A stretch of DNA of 64,000 nucleotides from Actinobacteria bacterium OV320. GTDB taxonomy: Bacteria > Actinomycetota > Actinomycetes > Streptomycetales > Streptomycetaceae. Where the stretch lies: NCBI GenBank assembly GCA_001298545.1, contig LJCX01000037.1, forward strand, positions 124,001-188,000. The letters are read 5' to 3'. The translations under genes and the position numbers were made by a program. The notes under the pieces were generated by a model, which saw nothing but the letters and a program-made list of their open reading frames with translations, was not told the origin of the DNA and made no database searches. Numbering within the stretch: the stretch's first letter is position 1; each line of letters starts with the position of its first letter. Shown here piece by piece: positions 1-8,893 of the stretch.

Positions 1-155
1 CCGTCGAGGGCACGGGCGACGGCGACGGCATCGCGCACGTCGGCGGCGGGGTCCTGCCGGACGTCGTACACGAGCGCCTCGTGCCCGCGCGCACGCAGGG
101 CGTCGACGACATGGGACCCGATGAATCCGGCACCGCCGGTGACCAGTACACGCAT
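1..155 (-). CDS. NAD-dependent epimerase/dehydratase, N-terminal part only
   Basis: The gene enters from the left edge on the minus strand, so only about the first 51 residues are visible. The protein begins MRVLVTGGAGFIGSHVVDAL: the GGAGFIG glycine-rich loop at residues 7-13 is the NAD-binding signature of extended short-chain dehydrogenases acting on nucleotide sugars. Residues after that (YDVRQDPAADVRDA) fit the end of the second strand and the start of the next helix of a Rossmann fold. Substrate and full length cannot be judged. The next gene to the right is divergent, starting at 301. Family call secure; exact enzyme unknown. Confidence 0.75.
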   Translation of the reverse strand, partial: MRVLVTGGAGFIGSHVVDALRARGHEALVYDVRQDPAADVRDAVAVARALD

Positions 156-300
156 ACGGCCACGCTAGGGGCGCGGCCGGGCCGGGCCCCGCGACCCGCC
201 CGGTACGTCATCACTCCGTAAGACGCGGCACGCGCGTCGAAACGGGACGGAACGGACTCTTCGCGAGACGCTTCCCAGGCCTTCAGCAAGGGAGACCGCC

Positions 301-1032
301 ATGGCAGCCTCGCCCTCCTCCGGCGACACGTACCGCTTCGCCGACCTCAGCGCCCTGTTCGTCAACTGCACCCTCAAACCGTCCCCGCAGCTCAGCCACA
401 CGCAGGGCCTGGTCGACAAGAGCCGGGCCGTCATGGACGCGCACGGGGTGACCACCGACGAGATCCGGGCCGTCGACCACGACATCGCCCCCGGCGTCTA
501 CCCGGACATGACCGCGCACGGCTTCGCCACCGACGCCTGGCCGGCCCTGTACGAGCGGGTGATGGCGGCCGACATCCTGGTGCTGGCCGGACCGATCTGG
601 CTCGGCGACAACAGCTCCGTGACGAAGAAGGTCGTCGAGCGCCTCTACAGCTGCTCCAGCCTGCTCAACCCGCAGGGCCAGTACGCCTTCTACGGCCGGG
701 TCGGCGGCTGTCTGATCACCGGCAACGAGGACGGCGTGAAGCACTGCGCGATGAACCTCCTCTACAGCCTCCAGCACCTCGGCTACACGATCCCGCCGCA
801 GGCGGACGCCGGCTGGATCGGTCCGGCGGGTCCCGGGCCTTCGTACCTGGATCCCGGCTCGGGCGGTCCGGAGAACGACTTCACCAATCGCAACACGACC
901 TTCATGACGTGGAACCTGATGCACCTCGCGGCCCTGCTCAAGCGCAACGGCGGTGTCCCCGCCCACGGCAACCGGCGTTCGGAGTGGGACGCGGGCTGCC
1001 GCTTCGACGCGCCCAACCCCGACTACCGCTGA
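301..1032 (+). CDS. flavodoxin-family NADPH-dependent FMN reductase
   Basis: 243 residues. The N-terminal half reads as a flavodoxin-like fold of the NADPH-dependent FMN reductase type: a strand LFVNCTLKPSPQ followed by a phosphate-binding-like SHTQGL, then ADILVLAGPIWLGDNSSVTKKVVERL, the usual 'P-x-W' flavin-edge loop with a helix. The middle, GRVGGCLITGNEDGVKHC, matches the third alpha/beta unit of the family. Expected to be a cytosolic quinone- or flavin-reducing enzyme. Start chosen at ATG 301 because GGGAG lies about 8 bases upstream. A single gene, convergent with the cyclophilin and separated from it by strong hairpins. Physiological substrate unknown. Confidence 0.8.
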   Translation: MAASPSSGDTYRFADLSALFVNCTLKPSPQLSHTQGLVDKSRAVMDAHGVTTDEIRAVDHDIAPGVYPDMTAHGFATDAWPALYERVMAADILVLAGPIWLGDNSSVTKKVVERLYSCSSLLNPQGQYAFYGRVGGCLITGNEDGVKHCAMNLLYSLQHLGYTIPPQADAGWIGPAGPGPSYLDPGSGGPENDFTNRNTTFMTWNLMHLAALLKRNGGVPAHGNRRSEWDAGCRFDAPNPDYR

Positions 1033-1178
1033 CGTCGGACGTCGACGACCGCCGACGACCGCCGACGTCCGGCGGCGACGGCCCATCGGCATCGAGATCC
1101 CGCGGAACACTGCCGGAACCCGGCAGTGCGCGGGCTCGTGCCGGGCGCGCGTCATGACTCGCGGGGAGCACTGCGGAA

Positions 1179-1221
1179 GGTTCCGGTGTCCGGCATCCAC
1201 CAGGTGCCGGACACCGGAACC
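1179..1221. terminator. strong hairpin between convergent genes
   Basis: A perfect 17-bp inverted repeat (left arm GGTTCCGGTGTCCGGCA, 1179-1195; right arm 1205-1221) with a 9-base loop. A second 9-bp stem lies at 1108-1128. There is no T-tract, which is usual for GC-rich actinomycete terminators. It would serve the FMN reductase gene. Confidence 0.65.
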
Positions 1222-1278
1222 CCCGAGGTCAGGGCCCGCGGCACCCGCGCCGCGTACGACACGAGGGCGCTCGCGCCG

Positions 1279-1301
1279 CCGGCCGGGGGTGACCCGGCCG
1301 G
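1279..1301 (-). terminator. hairpin downstream of the cyclophilin gene
   Basis: Inverted repeat CCGGCCGGG (1279-1287) / CCCGGCCGG (1293-1301) with a 5-base loop, starting about 20 bases past the cyclophilin stop codon on the minus strand. Confidence 0.45.
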
Positions 1302-1319
1302 CCGGCGCTGGGAGCGGGG

Positions 1320-1817
1320 TCAGAGCTGGCCGGACTCCGCGATGGTGATCTTCGCCGAGGTCTTGCCGCTGCCCGAGCCGTAGGACTCGATCTTCTTGAC
1401 GAGAGCCATGCTCTCCTCGTCGGCGACCTCGCCGAACACCACGTGCTTGCCGTCGAGCCAGCCGGTGACGATGGTGGTGACGAAGAACTGCGAGCCGTTG
1501 GTGTTGCGGCCGGCGTTCGCCATGGAGAGCAGGCCGGGACGGTCGTGCTTGAGCGTGAAGTTCTCGTCGGCGAACTTCTCGCCGTAGATGCTCTTGCCGC
1601 CCGTGCCGTCGCCGCGGGTGAAGTCACCGCCCTGGAGCATGAACTCGGGGATGACCCGGTGGAAGGAGGAGCCGGCGTAACCGAAGCCCTTCTCGCCGGT
1701 GGCCAGCGCGCGGAAGTTCTCCGCCGTCTTGGGGACGACGTCGTCGAACAGGTTGAAGTTGATCCGCCCGGCGGGCTTGTCGTCGATGGTGATGTCGAAG
1801 TAGATCTTGATGGTCAT
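1320..1817 (-). CDS. cyclophilin-type peptidyl-prolyl cis-trans isomerase
   Basis: 165 residues, the standard length of a single-domain cytosolic cyclophilin with no signal peptide. Family residues are all visible: FHRVIP at 52-57 (catalytic Arg54), QGGDF at 62-66, NGSQFF at 107-112, and Trp120 in GWLDGKHVVFG, the residue linked to cyclosporin binding. It catalyses proline isomerisation during protein folding. The frame is open further upstream, but ATG 1817 starts the conserved MTIKIYFDITI strand, and nothing upstream resembles the family. Monocistronic, convergent with the FMN reductase gene. Confidence 0.95.
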   Translation of the reverse strand: MTIKIYFDITIDDKPAGRINFNLFDDVVPKTAENFRALATGEKGFGYAGSSFHRVIPEFMLQGGDFTRGDGTGGKSIYGEKFADENFTLKHDRPGLLSMANAGRNTNGSQFFVTTIVTGWLDGKHVVFGEVADEESMALVKKIESYGSGSGKTSAKITIAESGQL

Positions 1818-1913
1818 GGTTACATCCTGCACGGTCCGGGGAGCGCTGCCGAATCGAGGGGTCGTGTCGGCCCTCACAGCCGCCGATCGGGGGCGGTCGG
1901 CGAGGGCCGCCGA

Positions 1914-3392
1914 TCAGTCGACCGGCCAGGTGTGGGCGGGGGCGTTGAGGTGCATGTAGTCGATGTAGAGCTGTGTCATCCGTCGCAGCGCCTCATGCCG
2001 GCCGGCCTGGGCGGAGGCGGTGATGCGATGGAACATCTCCTTCTGCCAGACGGCGCCGTTACGGCCGGTGACGCACCGCTGTTCGATGATTCCGAGCAGT
2101 GGCTCCCGCCAGGCAGCGTCCATCCCGGAGAGTTCCAGCCCCCGGTGGGCCAGCGGCAGCAGGCGCCGCAGGACGAGCTCGGCCACCGGCGCCTCGCCCA
2201 TGCCCGGCCAGTACAGCCGGGCGTCGATGCCGTCCCGCGCCGCCGTGTGCAGATTGTCCTCGGCGGCCCGGAAGGACATCCGCGACCACACCGGCCGCTC
2301 GTCCTCCACCAGGGCCCGGGTGATGCCGTAGTAGAAGGCGCCGTTGGCGAGGGTGTCGGCGACGGTGGGACCGGCGGGCAGACAGCGGTTCTCCACCCGC
2401 ACGTGCGGCTGGTCGTGGGCGACGGCGTAGACCGGACGGTTCCAGCGGTAGATGGTGCCGTTGTGCAGGGTCAGCTCGCCCAGCTCCGGCACATCCCCTC
2501 CGGACAGCGTCTCGCGCGGATCCTGCTCGTCGCACAGGGGCAGCAGCGCGGGGAAGTAGCGCAGGTTCTCCTCGAAGAGGTCGAAGACGCTGGTGATCCA
2601 CCGCTCCCCGAACCACACCCGAGGCCGTACGCCCTGCACCTTGATCTCCTGCGGGCGGGTGTCGGTGGCCTGCTCGAACAGCGGGATACGGGTCTCGTGC
2701 CACAACTCCTTCCCGAACAGGAACGGCGAGTTGGCCGCCAGCGCAACCTGAACGCCGGCGACCGCCTGCGCCGCGTTCCAGTAGGCGGCGAACTCGTCGG
2801 GGGAGACCTGGAGATGGAACTGCGTACTGGTGCACGCGGCCTCCGGGGTGATCGTGTCCGCATAGGTCCGCAGCCGGTCGACACCGTCCATCTCGATGTG
2901 CAGGTCCTCGCCCCGCGCGGCGAACACCTGGTCGTTGAGCAGCCGGTAGCGGGCGTTCTCCGAAAGCGCCGACTCGCCGACGTCCTCCTGCCGCAGCGTC
3001 GGGAGGATACCGATCATGATCAGATGCGTGCCGACCGTCCGGGCACGCTGCTCGGCGTGGTTGAGCGCGGCACGGATCTCCGCCTCCCAGGCGTCGGGAC
3101 CGCCCTGCGTCAGCCGGCGCGGCGGCACGTTGATCTCGAGGTTGAAGCGGCCGAGCTCGGTGGACCAGGCCGGATCCGCGATCGCGTCGAGCACGTCGCT
3201 GTTGCGCATCGTCGGCTCGGCCTCGTCGTCGACCAGGTTCAGCTCGATCTCGAGACCCACCTGGGGCCGCTCGGACTCGAACCGCGACTCGCGCAGCATC
3301 TGCGCGAACACATCGAGGCAATCCTGCATCTTGATCCGGTACCGGCGGCGGTCCTCGCGGGTGAAGACCAGCGCCGGGACGTCACGTCCCAT
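1914..3392 (-). CDS. carboxylate-amine/glutamate-cysteine ligase family protein (GCS2-like)
   Basis: 492 residues. The sequence carries the glutamate-cysteine ligase family 2 pattern: VGLEIELNLVDDEAEP near residue 45 (metal and ATP-binding acidic strand), LGRFNLEINVPPRRL, and later HLQVSPDEF and VRVENRCLPAGPTVADTLANGAFYYG, where the VENR arginine and the following ring match the substrate pocket of the family. These enzymes join glutamate to an amine or cysteine using ATP. Actinomycetes often carry several paralogues of unknown substrate, so gamma-glutamylcysteine synthesis is not proven here. Start ATG 3392 follows GGGAGG at good spacing. The coiled-coil gene lies 125 bp upstream on the same strand. 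Confidence 0.8.
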   Translation of the reverse strand: MGRDVPALVFTREDRRRYRIKMQDCLDVFAQMLRESRFESERPQVGLEIELNLVDDEAEPTMRNSDVLDAIADPAWSTELGRFNLEINVPPRRLTQGGPDAWEAEIRAALNHAEQRARTVGTHLIMIGILPTLRQEDVGESALSENARYRLLNDQVFAARGEDLHIEMDGVDRLRTYADTITPEAACTSTQFHLQVSPDEFAAYWNAAQAVAGVQVALAANSPFLFGKELWHETRIPLFEQATDTRPQEIKVQGVRPRVWFGERWITSVFDLFEENLRYFPALLPLCDEQDPRETLSGGDVPELGELTLHNGTIYRWNRPVYAVAHDQPHVRVENRCLPAGPTVADTLANGAFYYGITRALVEDERPVWSRMSFRAAEDNLHTAARDGIDARLYWPGMGEAPVAELVLRRLLPLAHRGLELSGMDAAWREPLLGIIEQRCVTGRNGAVWQKEMFHRITASAQAGRHEALRRMTQLYIDYMHLNAPAHTWPVD

Positions 3393-3517
3393 CGGCCCTC
3401 CCGGCTTGCCCTGTGTCGGACGCCCTTGCCTCCAGCGTCGCACCACCGGACGCCCCCCACCATGCGGGAGGCGCGGCCCGCGGGCGCACCCCGCCCGGCG
3501 CCCGGACAACGGGAGGC

Positions 3518-4456
3518 CTACGTGCTCGGTTCGGCCAGCCGGGCCACCTCCTGCGCGGCCTCCCGGGCCGCCCGCTCGGCCCGGTCCACCGCCTGAGCGG
3601 CGGTCCGCAGCCGTTCCTCGGCCTCCTTCCGCTCCTGCTCGGCCTGCCGGAGCTCCTGGCGCGCCTGACGCAGCCGCTCCTGTGCCGCGGACTCGCTCTC
3701 ACGGGCCCGGTCGTGCCGCTCGCGGGCCTGCTGGAGCGACGCGTCGGCGTCGGCCCGTCCGGCATTCAGCGCCCGCAACCGGCGGTCGGCGGCCTCCGCC
3801 GTCCGCCGGGCCTGGCCCAGTTGTTTCTGCCGTAGGCGGCGCCGCTCGGCGAGTTCGTCCTTCGCCCGGGACCGCGTGTCCGGCGCCGCGGGCGCCGGTC
3901 GGGCCGGCCTGCGCGAAGATCCGGCGGCCGCCGCGCCACGGGACGGGAAGTCGGCCGGCGGGGTGAGGGCACTCTCCAGACGTCCGGTGGCCCACCGCTG
4001 CGCCGCGTCCTCGTCGGCGAGCACCGCGCGCAGGGTGGACTCGACGTCCTGCCGAGCCGCGCCCGACAACGGGTGCCCGGCCTCACGAGCCAGCTCGGCG
4101 GCCTGCCGGGACAGTGCGGAGACGACGCTCCGGCGCTGCTCGGACAGCTCCCTGATCCCGTCGGCGTCCAGGGACCGGTACGCCTCGCGCAGCGCCCGTC
4201 CCAGCTCCAGGAACCGCCCGCTCTCCTGTGGCCGCGAGCGCAGCAGCAGGTTCGCCGCCCAGGCCGCGAGCGTCGGTCGCCGGGCGGCATGGATCCGACG
4301 GGCATCGTCTCCGCGCCCGTCGCGCTTGGCTTCGGCGGCGAGCTGCTCCCGTCGGGCGACGAAGCCGGACGGCGGTGTGGCGTAGAGCTCGTCGAGCAGC
4401 CCCTCCACGTCCTGCCCCGCGGCGGGTCGAGCGGGTCGTGCACCCTTGCGCGCCAT
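3518..4456 (-). CDS. alpha-helical coiled-coil protein of unknown function
   Basis: 312 residues, very rich in Ala, Arg, Glu and Gln. The first 150 residues hold LLDELYATPPSGFVARREQLAAEAK and AAWAANLLLRSRP..FLELGRALREAYRSLD, a pattern common to an uncharacterised actinomycete family. From about residue 195 to the end the sequence is one long heptad-like segment (RRTAEAADRRLRAL..ERLRQARQELRQAEQERKEAEERL), predicted to be a coiled coil. No signal peptide or membrane segment, so cytosolic. Start ATG 4456 taken because upstream residues look non-coding. I do not recognise a function; it may be structural or nucleic-acid associated. Confidence 0.75.
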   Translation of the reverse strand: MARKGARPARPAAGQDVEGLLDELYATPPSGFVARREQLAAEAKRDGRGDDARRIHAARRPTLAAWAANLLLRSRPQESGRFLELGRALREAYRSLDADGIRELSEQRRSVVSALSRQAAELAREAGHPLSGAARQDVESTLRAVLADEDAAQRWATGRLESALTPPADFPSRGAAAAGSSRRPARPAPAAPDTRSRAKDELAERRRLRQKQLGQARRTAEAADRRLRALNAGRADADASLQQARERHDRARESESAAQERLRQARQELRQAEQERKEAEERLRTAAQAVDRAERAAREAAQEVARLAEPST

Positions 4457-4623
4457 GATCAGCAGCGTCCACCCGGCCGGGCCCCCACGCATCCCGACGG
4501 CGGGAGAGCCGGGGCAGCGCTGGGTTCCGGCCAACCTGATCGCCCCTGAGTACGCGTACTCAGGTCCGGGGACGATCACCCCGGCAGAGTGTGGGGTTCA
4601 TGACACATCACGGAGGAGCGAAC

Positions 4624-5043
4624 ATGAGCCGAGCGAGAAAATCCCTGGTCATGACGGTGCTGGCCGCCTGTGCGCTGACGGGTGCCGGTACGGGGCCCGC
4701 CGCCGCGGCCGGGGACCCGCTGCTGCCGCACCCCGGTCCTGACGGCCTGGTGTGGGTGGAGGAGTGGACGGGGGACGGCGGCGTCGCGTCGGGAGGCGCC
4801 TCGAACGGCCTGCCGACCGTCCTCACGGTGGCTTGCGAAGGCGGTGGCAGCGTGCGGGTGACGATGTGGTCGCAGGAGGACGCCGAGGTCGCCGCGTTCT
4901 CGGTCGACTGCCCGGCCGGGAGCGCCGGGGTGGGCTCGGCGACCATGGCCGCCGGCGTGGTGCGGCCGGGCTCCTTCACCGTGGGAGTGGACGCTTCGGC
5001 CGACGCCGTCCGGTGGTCGCTGACGGTGACTCAACCGGAGTAG
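4624..5043 (+). CDS. small secreted protein of unknown function
   Basis: 139 residues starting MSRARKSLVMTVLAACALTG, a clear Sec signal peptide with an Ala-x-Ala cleavage region near residues 28-30 (GPAAAA). The mature part, about 110 residues, has two cysteines (in TVACEGG and FSVDCPAG) that could form a disulfide, and alternating hydrophobic strands (SVRVTMWSQ, AVRWSLTVTQ) suggesting a small beta sandwich. Start chosen at ATG 4624 because GGAGGAG lies 6 bases upstream; the upstream in-frame ATGs lack a ribosome site. Divergent from the coiled-coil gene. No known domain recognised. Confidence 0.75.
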   Translation: MSRARKSLVMTVLAACALTGAGTGPAAAAGDPLLPHPGPDGLVWVEEWTGDGGVASGGASNGLPTVLTVACEGGGSVRVTMWSQEDAEVAAFSVDCPAGSAGVGSATMAAGVVRPGSFTVGVDASADAVRWSLTVTQPE

Positions 5044-5248
5044 CGGGCCCCCGGGAGCGGCGGGAGCGGCGGGAGCGGACGGAGTGGCGGCGGGTGCGGC
5101 CGGAGCGCCCGCGCGGCCGGCCGTACGGACCCCGTTCCCGCTCGCGGTCCCTACCGGCTCCCCCTGCCTCCCCGCCGCCCTGCTCGTGGCCGCCGTCGCG
5201 GCCGCCACGACTGCTCATGTGTCCATGACGGGTGCGCCTGACCCTCTG

Positions 5249-5294
5249 TGACGACGCCCCTTCCTGACGGCGATGTGCACCGGATGCGTCGTCA
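5249..5294. promoter_or_regulatory. inverted repeat upstream of the MFS gene
   Basis: Perfect 9-bp inverted repeat TGACGACGC (5249-5257) / GCGTCGTCA (5286-5294), ending 33 bp before the MFS start. It could be a regulator site or an mRNA stem. The neighbouring 5044-5248 stretch has only GGGAGCGGC-type simple repeats. Confidence 0.3.
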
Positions 5295-5327
5295 GCCGAG
5301 CGGGTTCAGACTGAGGGCGTGACTGGC

Positions 5328-6953
5328 ATGTACACCAAACAGCAGGCGGGGAGCGCGCAGGAGGGCCCGCGCAGACCTTCGCAGTCGCTGGCCCTCGCGG
5401 CCATGATGTTCGCGGTGTCGATGACGTTCATCGACCAGACCATCGTGTCGATCGCGACGCCGGACATCGTCCACGAACTCGGCCTGTCCGCCTCCGGTAT
5501 GCAGTGGGTCGTCAACGCCTATCTGCTGGCGTTGGCCGCGTTCTTCGCCCTCGGCGGACGGCTGGCGGACCTGCTCGGTCCGCGGCGCGTCGTCGTGGTG
5601 GGCACCCTGGTGTTCGTGGTCTCGTCGGTCCTGTGCGGTTGCGTACCCAGCGGCGACTTCGCGCTGACATGGCTCATCGTCTTCCGGGCGACCCAGGGGC
5701 TCGGCGCGGCCCTGCTCTTCCCCGCCGCGCTGGCGGTGGTCGTGGCGGTCTTCCCGGTGGAGCGGCGCGGCCGCGCCCTCGCCCTGTTCTTCGGTGTCAC
5801 CGGCGCCCTGACAGCCATCGGGCCGCTCCTCGGCGGCTGGCTCACCGGCTGGACCTGGCGGGCGATCTTCTGGGTCAACGTGCCCGTGGCCGTCGTCGCG
5901 TTGATCCTGACCGCGCTCGCCCATGTCTCCGACCGCCGCCGTGACGAGCCCCTGGACGTGCGGGGCGCCGTGCTGATCGCGATCGGCATGGGCGGGAGCG
6001 TGCTCGGCTTCCAGCAGGCGTCGGCGTGGGGCTGGGACAGCGTGCTCACCTGGGTCTGCATCGTGGGCGGTCTGGCCGTGCTGTGGCTGTTCTGCCGCTA
6101 CGAACGGCGCACGGCCCACCCGCTGGTCCAGCTCGCGGTCTTCCGGGACCGCGCCTTCGTGGTCGACGGACTCGTGCTGTTCTTCTCCATGCTCGCGTTC
6201 GTCCCGCTGTTCTTCTTCGCCTCCGTCTACGCGCAGGTGTCCCTGAGCGCCTCGCCCAACCAGGCAGCCCTGTATCTGCTGTACGTCTTCGCGGGCTTCG
6301 CGCTCGCCTCGCAGTGGGGCGGGCGGATCCTGGACAAGCGCGGCGCGCGGCCGACCCTGAAGATCGGCTGTGTGGTCGGAGCGGTGGGCTTCGCGCTCTG
6401 GGCCGGGAAGCTGACCGATCTGTCGATGCACGACCAGTGGCCCTACGCGGCCCTCGCGGGGGCCGGCATCGGCTTCGTCCTGGCGCCCGCCTCCACCGAC
6501 GCCGTGAACCGGGCGATCGACGCCTCCTACGGCGAGGTCACCGGCATCACCCAGACGATCCGCAACTACGCGGCGAGCGTCGGCCTGGCACTCTACGGAT
6601 CCCTGCTGACCCACCGGATGACCGAGAACGTCGACGACACCCTGCGGTCGGGTGGAATGCCGTCCGGGACCGCGCAGAGCACGGCGAAGAGCGTCGCCGA
6701 GGCGATCACCGGCACCGGCGACGACCAGCAGCTCAGCGCCGGCGGCTCGGCGGTCGAGCGGACGGTACAGGAGTCGATGCCGGCGATCCGGATGGACTTC
6801 GCCGAGGCCAACCAGTGGGTGTTCTACGGGATGGCGATCGCCCTGGGTCTCGGATACCTGTGCGCGATCCGGCATCCCGGCGGCACGAGCGGCACGGAAC
6901 GGACCGACGTGCCGTCGGACGACCGCTCGCACACCCGTGACCCGGCCTCCTGA
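5328..6953 (+). CDS. MFS drug exporter, DHA2 family (14 membrane helices)
   Basis: 541 residues with about 14 hydrophobic helices, the DHA2/QacA layout. The first helix carries FIDQTIVSIATPDI (motif D1 of drug/proton antiporters) and the loop GGRLADLLGPRRVVVVG is the family's motif A. Helix 5 has the antiporter signature (GALTAIGPLLGGWLTG). It probably exports toxic or secondary metabolites using the proton gradient. Start: ATG 5328 has GAGGG ten bases upstream; GTG 5319 would lie almost on top of that site. The tail (ERTDVPSDDRSHTRD) is hydrophilic and cytosolic. No adjacent regulator is seen. Confidence 0.88.
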   Translation: MYTKQQAGSAQEGPRRPSQSLALAAMMFAVSMTFIDQTIVSIATPDIVHELGLSASGMQWVVNAYLLALAAFFALGGRLADLLGPRRVVVVGTLVFVVSSVLCGCVPSGDFALTWLIVFRATQGLGAALLFPAALAVVVAVFPVERRGRALALFFGVTGALTAIGPLLGGWLTGWTWRAIFWVNVPVAVVALILTALAHVSDRRRDEPLDVRGAVLIAIGMGGSVLGFQQASAWGWDSVLTWVCIVGGLAVLWLFCRYERRTAHPLVQLAVFRDRAFVVDGLVLFFSMLAFVPLFFFASVYAQVSLSASPNQAALYLLYVFAGFALASQWGGRILDKRGARPTLKIGCVVGAVGFALWAGKLTDLSMHDQWPYAALAGAGIGFVLAPASTDAVNRAIDASYGEVTGITQTIRNYAASVGLALYGSLLTHRMTENVDDTLRSGGMPSGTAQSTAKSVAEAITGTGDDQQLSAGGSAVERTVQESMPAIRMDFAEANQWVFYGMAIALGLGYLCAIRHPGGTSGTERTDVPSDDRSHTRDPAS

Positions 6954-7344
6954 CGACGGGCGTTGGGCATCGGGGCTCGGGCGACGAGCGTCGGGCGTCG
7001 GACGGAGGCCGGTACTCGGTACTCGGTAGCAGGAAGCCGGCGGCCGGGAAAGCCGGAAGGCTTCCCCGGCCACCGGGTCTCAGCGGCTGCGAACGGCGCT
7101 GGTGGTGAAGAATCCCGTGGCCGCGGCGCTGAGCAGGGCGCAGACGGCGAGGAAGGCGGTACGTCGCATCGAGGGGCCTTTCCGGTGATGACGGATGGGT
7201 TCTGCACAACGCCGGTCGGCCCCCTGTCGCTTCGCCCCGGGACCGACCCCACCCGTACGGCCGCGGCCAAGCGTGTGTGCGCCCCGGCCCGGCCCGCGAC
7301 GCCGGTGCCGTAGGCCCGGTGTGCGATACGCCCCGTCCGGGGAC
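6954..7344. other. intergenic stretch with one candidate small ORF
   Basis: Between two convergent MFS genes. The first 120 bp is made of short imperfect repeats of CGGGCGTCGG and GGTACTCGGT type. The only coding-like content is the 29-codon ORF at 7080-7169. Nothing else is supported. Confidence 0.5.
7080..7169 (-). CDS. candidate 29-residue hydrophobic peptide
   Basis: A 29-codon ORF, MRRTAFLAVCALLSAAATG then FFTTSAVRSR. Two arginines precede a stretch of about 18 hydrophobic residues, as in a short single-span membrane peptide or an unprocessed signal sequence. GGAAAGG lies about 9 bases upstream of ATG 7169, and most codons end in G or C. It may instead be a remnant of a longer secreted protein. 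It points the same way as the MFS gene at 7345 and begins 176 bp beyond its stop. Confidence 0.35.
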   Translation of the reverse strand: MRRTAFLAVCALLSAAATGFFTTSAVRSR

Positions 7345-8544
7345 TCAGGCGTTCACGTCCTCCACCCGTACCGGCCGCCGGAGCAGATAGATCCCCGCCG
7401 TCGAGACGAGGAGGGCCATGCACCCGATGAACACGAGCCCGGCACCCTCCAGGCCGAGCGGACCCACCAGCACACCGACGCCGATCACCGGCAACGAGAT
7501 GCCCGCGTAGGCCACCACGAAGAGCGTCGAGATCACCGCCGCGCGCCGGTCCTCGGGGGACGCCCCGGCCACCGCGGACAGCGCCCCACGAAACGCCAGC
7601 CCCTGGCCGACCCCGCCGACGATCGCGCTCAGCACCACCAGCGCCAGCACCTCCCACCGCAACGCGCCCGCGAGCAGCGCCAGCCCGGCCAGGAGCGCGG
7701 CGCAGCCCAGCGGCAGCGACCGCCCGACCCCGACCCGGCCGACGATCAGCTGTCCGGCGGTCGAGGCGAAGAAGGCCAGCGCGACGATGAGACCGCTCAC
7801 GGCGTGGTTGCCCTCGTCGAGGGAGTCGGCGAGGAACGCCGGGCTGACCGAGGTGAACACGCCGAAGAGCGCGAACCCCACGAACGAGGCGATCGCCGCC
7901 GGCCCGAACACCGCCCGCACCTCGGGGGGCAGGCCGGGCCGCTGCGGCCGTACGGTGCGCAGCGCCCTGCGGTGCCGCACGGTCTCCGGGAGCCATGCCA
8001 CGACGCCGACCGAACAGGCCACCAGGGTGAGATGCACGACGAACGGCAGGTACAGCGGCCGGTCGGCGTACTGCGCGAGCACTCCGGCGAGCAGCGGACC
8101 GCACCCCAGCCCGCCCATGTTGGCGGCCGTCGCGACGAACGTGGCCCGGGAGGCGCCGCCGTGCGGTGCCAGGTCCATCACGTACGCCGTGGCGGCCCCG
8201 GTGAACAGCCCGGCGGACAGCCCCGACAGCAGCCGTCCCGCGTACAGCCAGCCCAGCCCGGTGGCGGCCAGGAAACACACGGCGCTCGCCGCCGCGCAGC
8301 CCAGGCCCGCCATCAGCACCGGACGTCTGCCCACGGTGTCCGAGGCGTTGCCGGCCAGCAGCAGCACACCGATGACCCCGAACGCGTACACCGCGTAGAC
8401 GACGGTGACCGTCAGCTCGGAGAAGCCGAACTTCTCCTGGTAGAGAGGGTAGAGGGGGGTCGGCAGCGTGGTTCCGGCCATGCACACGGCGAAGACGGCT
8501 CCGCCGAGCAGACACGGGAGCCATCCTCGGTGATCACGGTCCAT
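7345..8544 (-). CDS. MFS transporter (12 membrane helices)
   Basis: 399 residues, about 12 hydrophobic segments. The loop after helix 2, GNASDTVGRRPVLMAGL, is a motif A variant, and helix 5 holds LSGLSAGLFTGAATAYVMDLAPHGGASRA. The fold is that of the sugar/drug arabinose-efflux branch of the family. The second half has the matching loop in VGRVGVGRSLPLG. Substrate unknown. Start ATG 8544 (MDRDHRGWLPC) precedes the first helix directly; a GTG 54 bp upstream sits against an AGGGGG run with no spacing and is less likely. Convergent with the DHA2 exporter. Confidence 0.83.
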   Translation of the reverse strand: MDRDHRGWLPCLLGGAVFAVCMAGTTLPTPLYPLYQEKFGFSELTVTVVYAVYAFGVIGVLLLAGNASDTVGRRPVLMAGLGCAAASAVCFLAATGLGWLYAGRLLSGLSAGLFTGAATAYVMDLAPHGGASRATFVATAANMGGLGCGPLLAGVLAQYADRPLYLPFVVHLTLVACSVGVVAWLPETVRHRRALRTVRPQRPGLPPEVRAVFGPAAIASFVGFALFGVFTSVSPAFLADSLDEGNHAVSGLIVALAFFASTAGQLIVGRVGVGRSLPLGCAALLAGLALLAGALRWEVLALVVLSAIVGGVGQGLAFRGALSAVAGASPEDRRAAVISTLFVVAYAGISLPVIGVGVLVGPLGLEGAGLVFIGCMALLVSTAGIYLLRRPVRVEDVNA

Positions 8545-8893
8545 GGCGGCGACAGTAACCCCGCGTGGTGCCCCGCCGAGGCCCGACGTGCCCGACACCC
8601 CCTGAGTCGCCGCACCGTCCCGGGGTCCCTGCCGGTCGGCGACGACGGCACCTTCACCGTCACGCCGTCACGGCGTACGGCAGAGACCTCCTCCTCCGCC
8701 TGGCCGATGTGGTCGTGATGCTCCGGCGCGTCGCGGGGTCAGGGGTGCTCGGATCACCTGGCGTCTCTGGCAATTCCCCTGCTTCGTCGCACAGTTGATT
8801 CTCGGCCGCGCCGCACCCGGGCCGGGGCGGCCCCGCACGGATGGCGGGGTCCGACGGGGTGTGTGTGTGGCGAGACCGCCCGTGCGGCTGAAC
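8545..8893. other. 349-bp gap without a supported gene
   Basis: Lies between two minus-strand genes. It contains a GTGTGTGTGTGG run near 8859 and GC-rich inverted stretches near 8810-8850 that may end or begin transcripts. No ORF here has both a ribosome site and a protein-like sequence. Confidence 0.5.

Noticed and set aside
1443..3596. Long open frame on the plus strand across the cyclophilin and ligase genes
   Set aside because: It is a mirror frame of GC-rich genes on the other strand; the protein is Gly/Val/Arg-rich with no family resemblance and no ribosome site.
8565..8798. 77-codon plus-strand frame in the gap after the MFS gene
   Set aside because: No ribosome site, His/Arg/Pro-rich start, no recognisable motif; a short hydrophobic segment alone is not enough.
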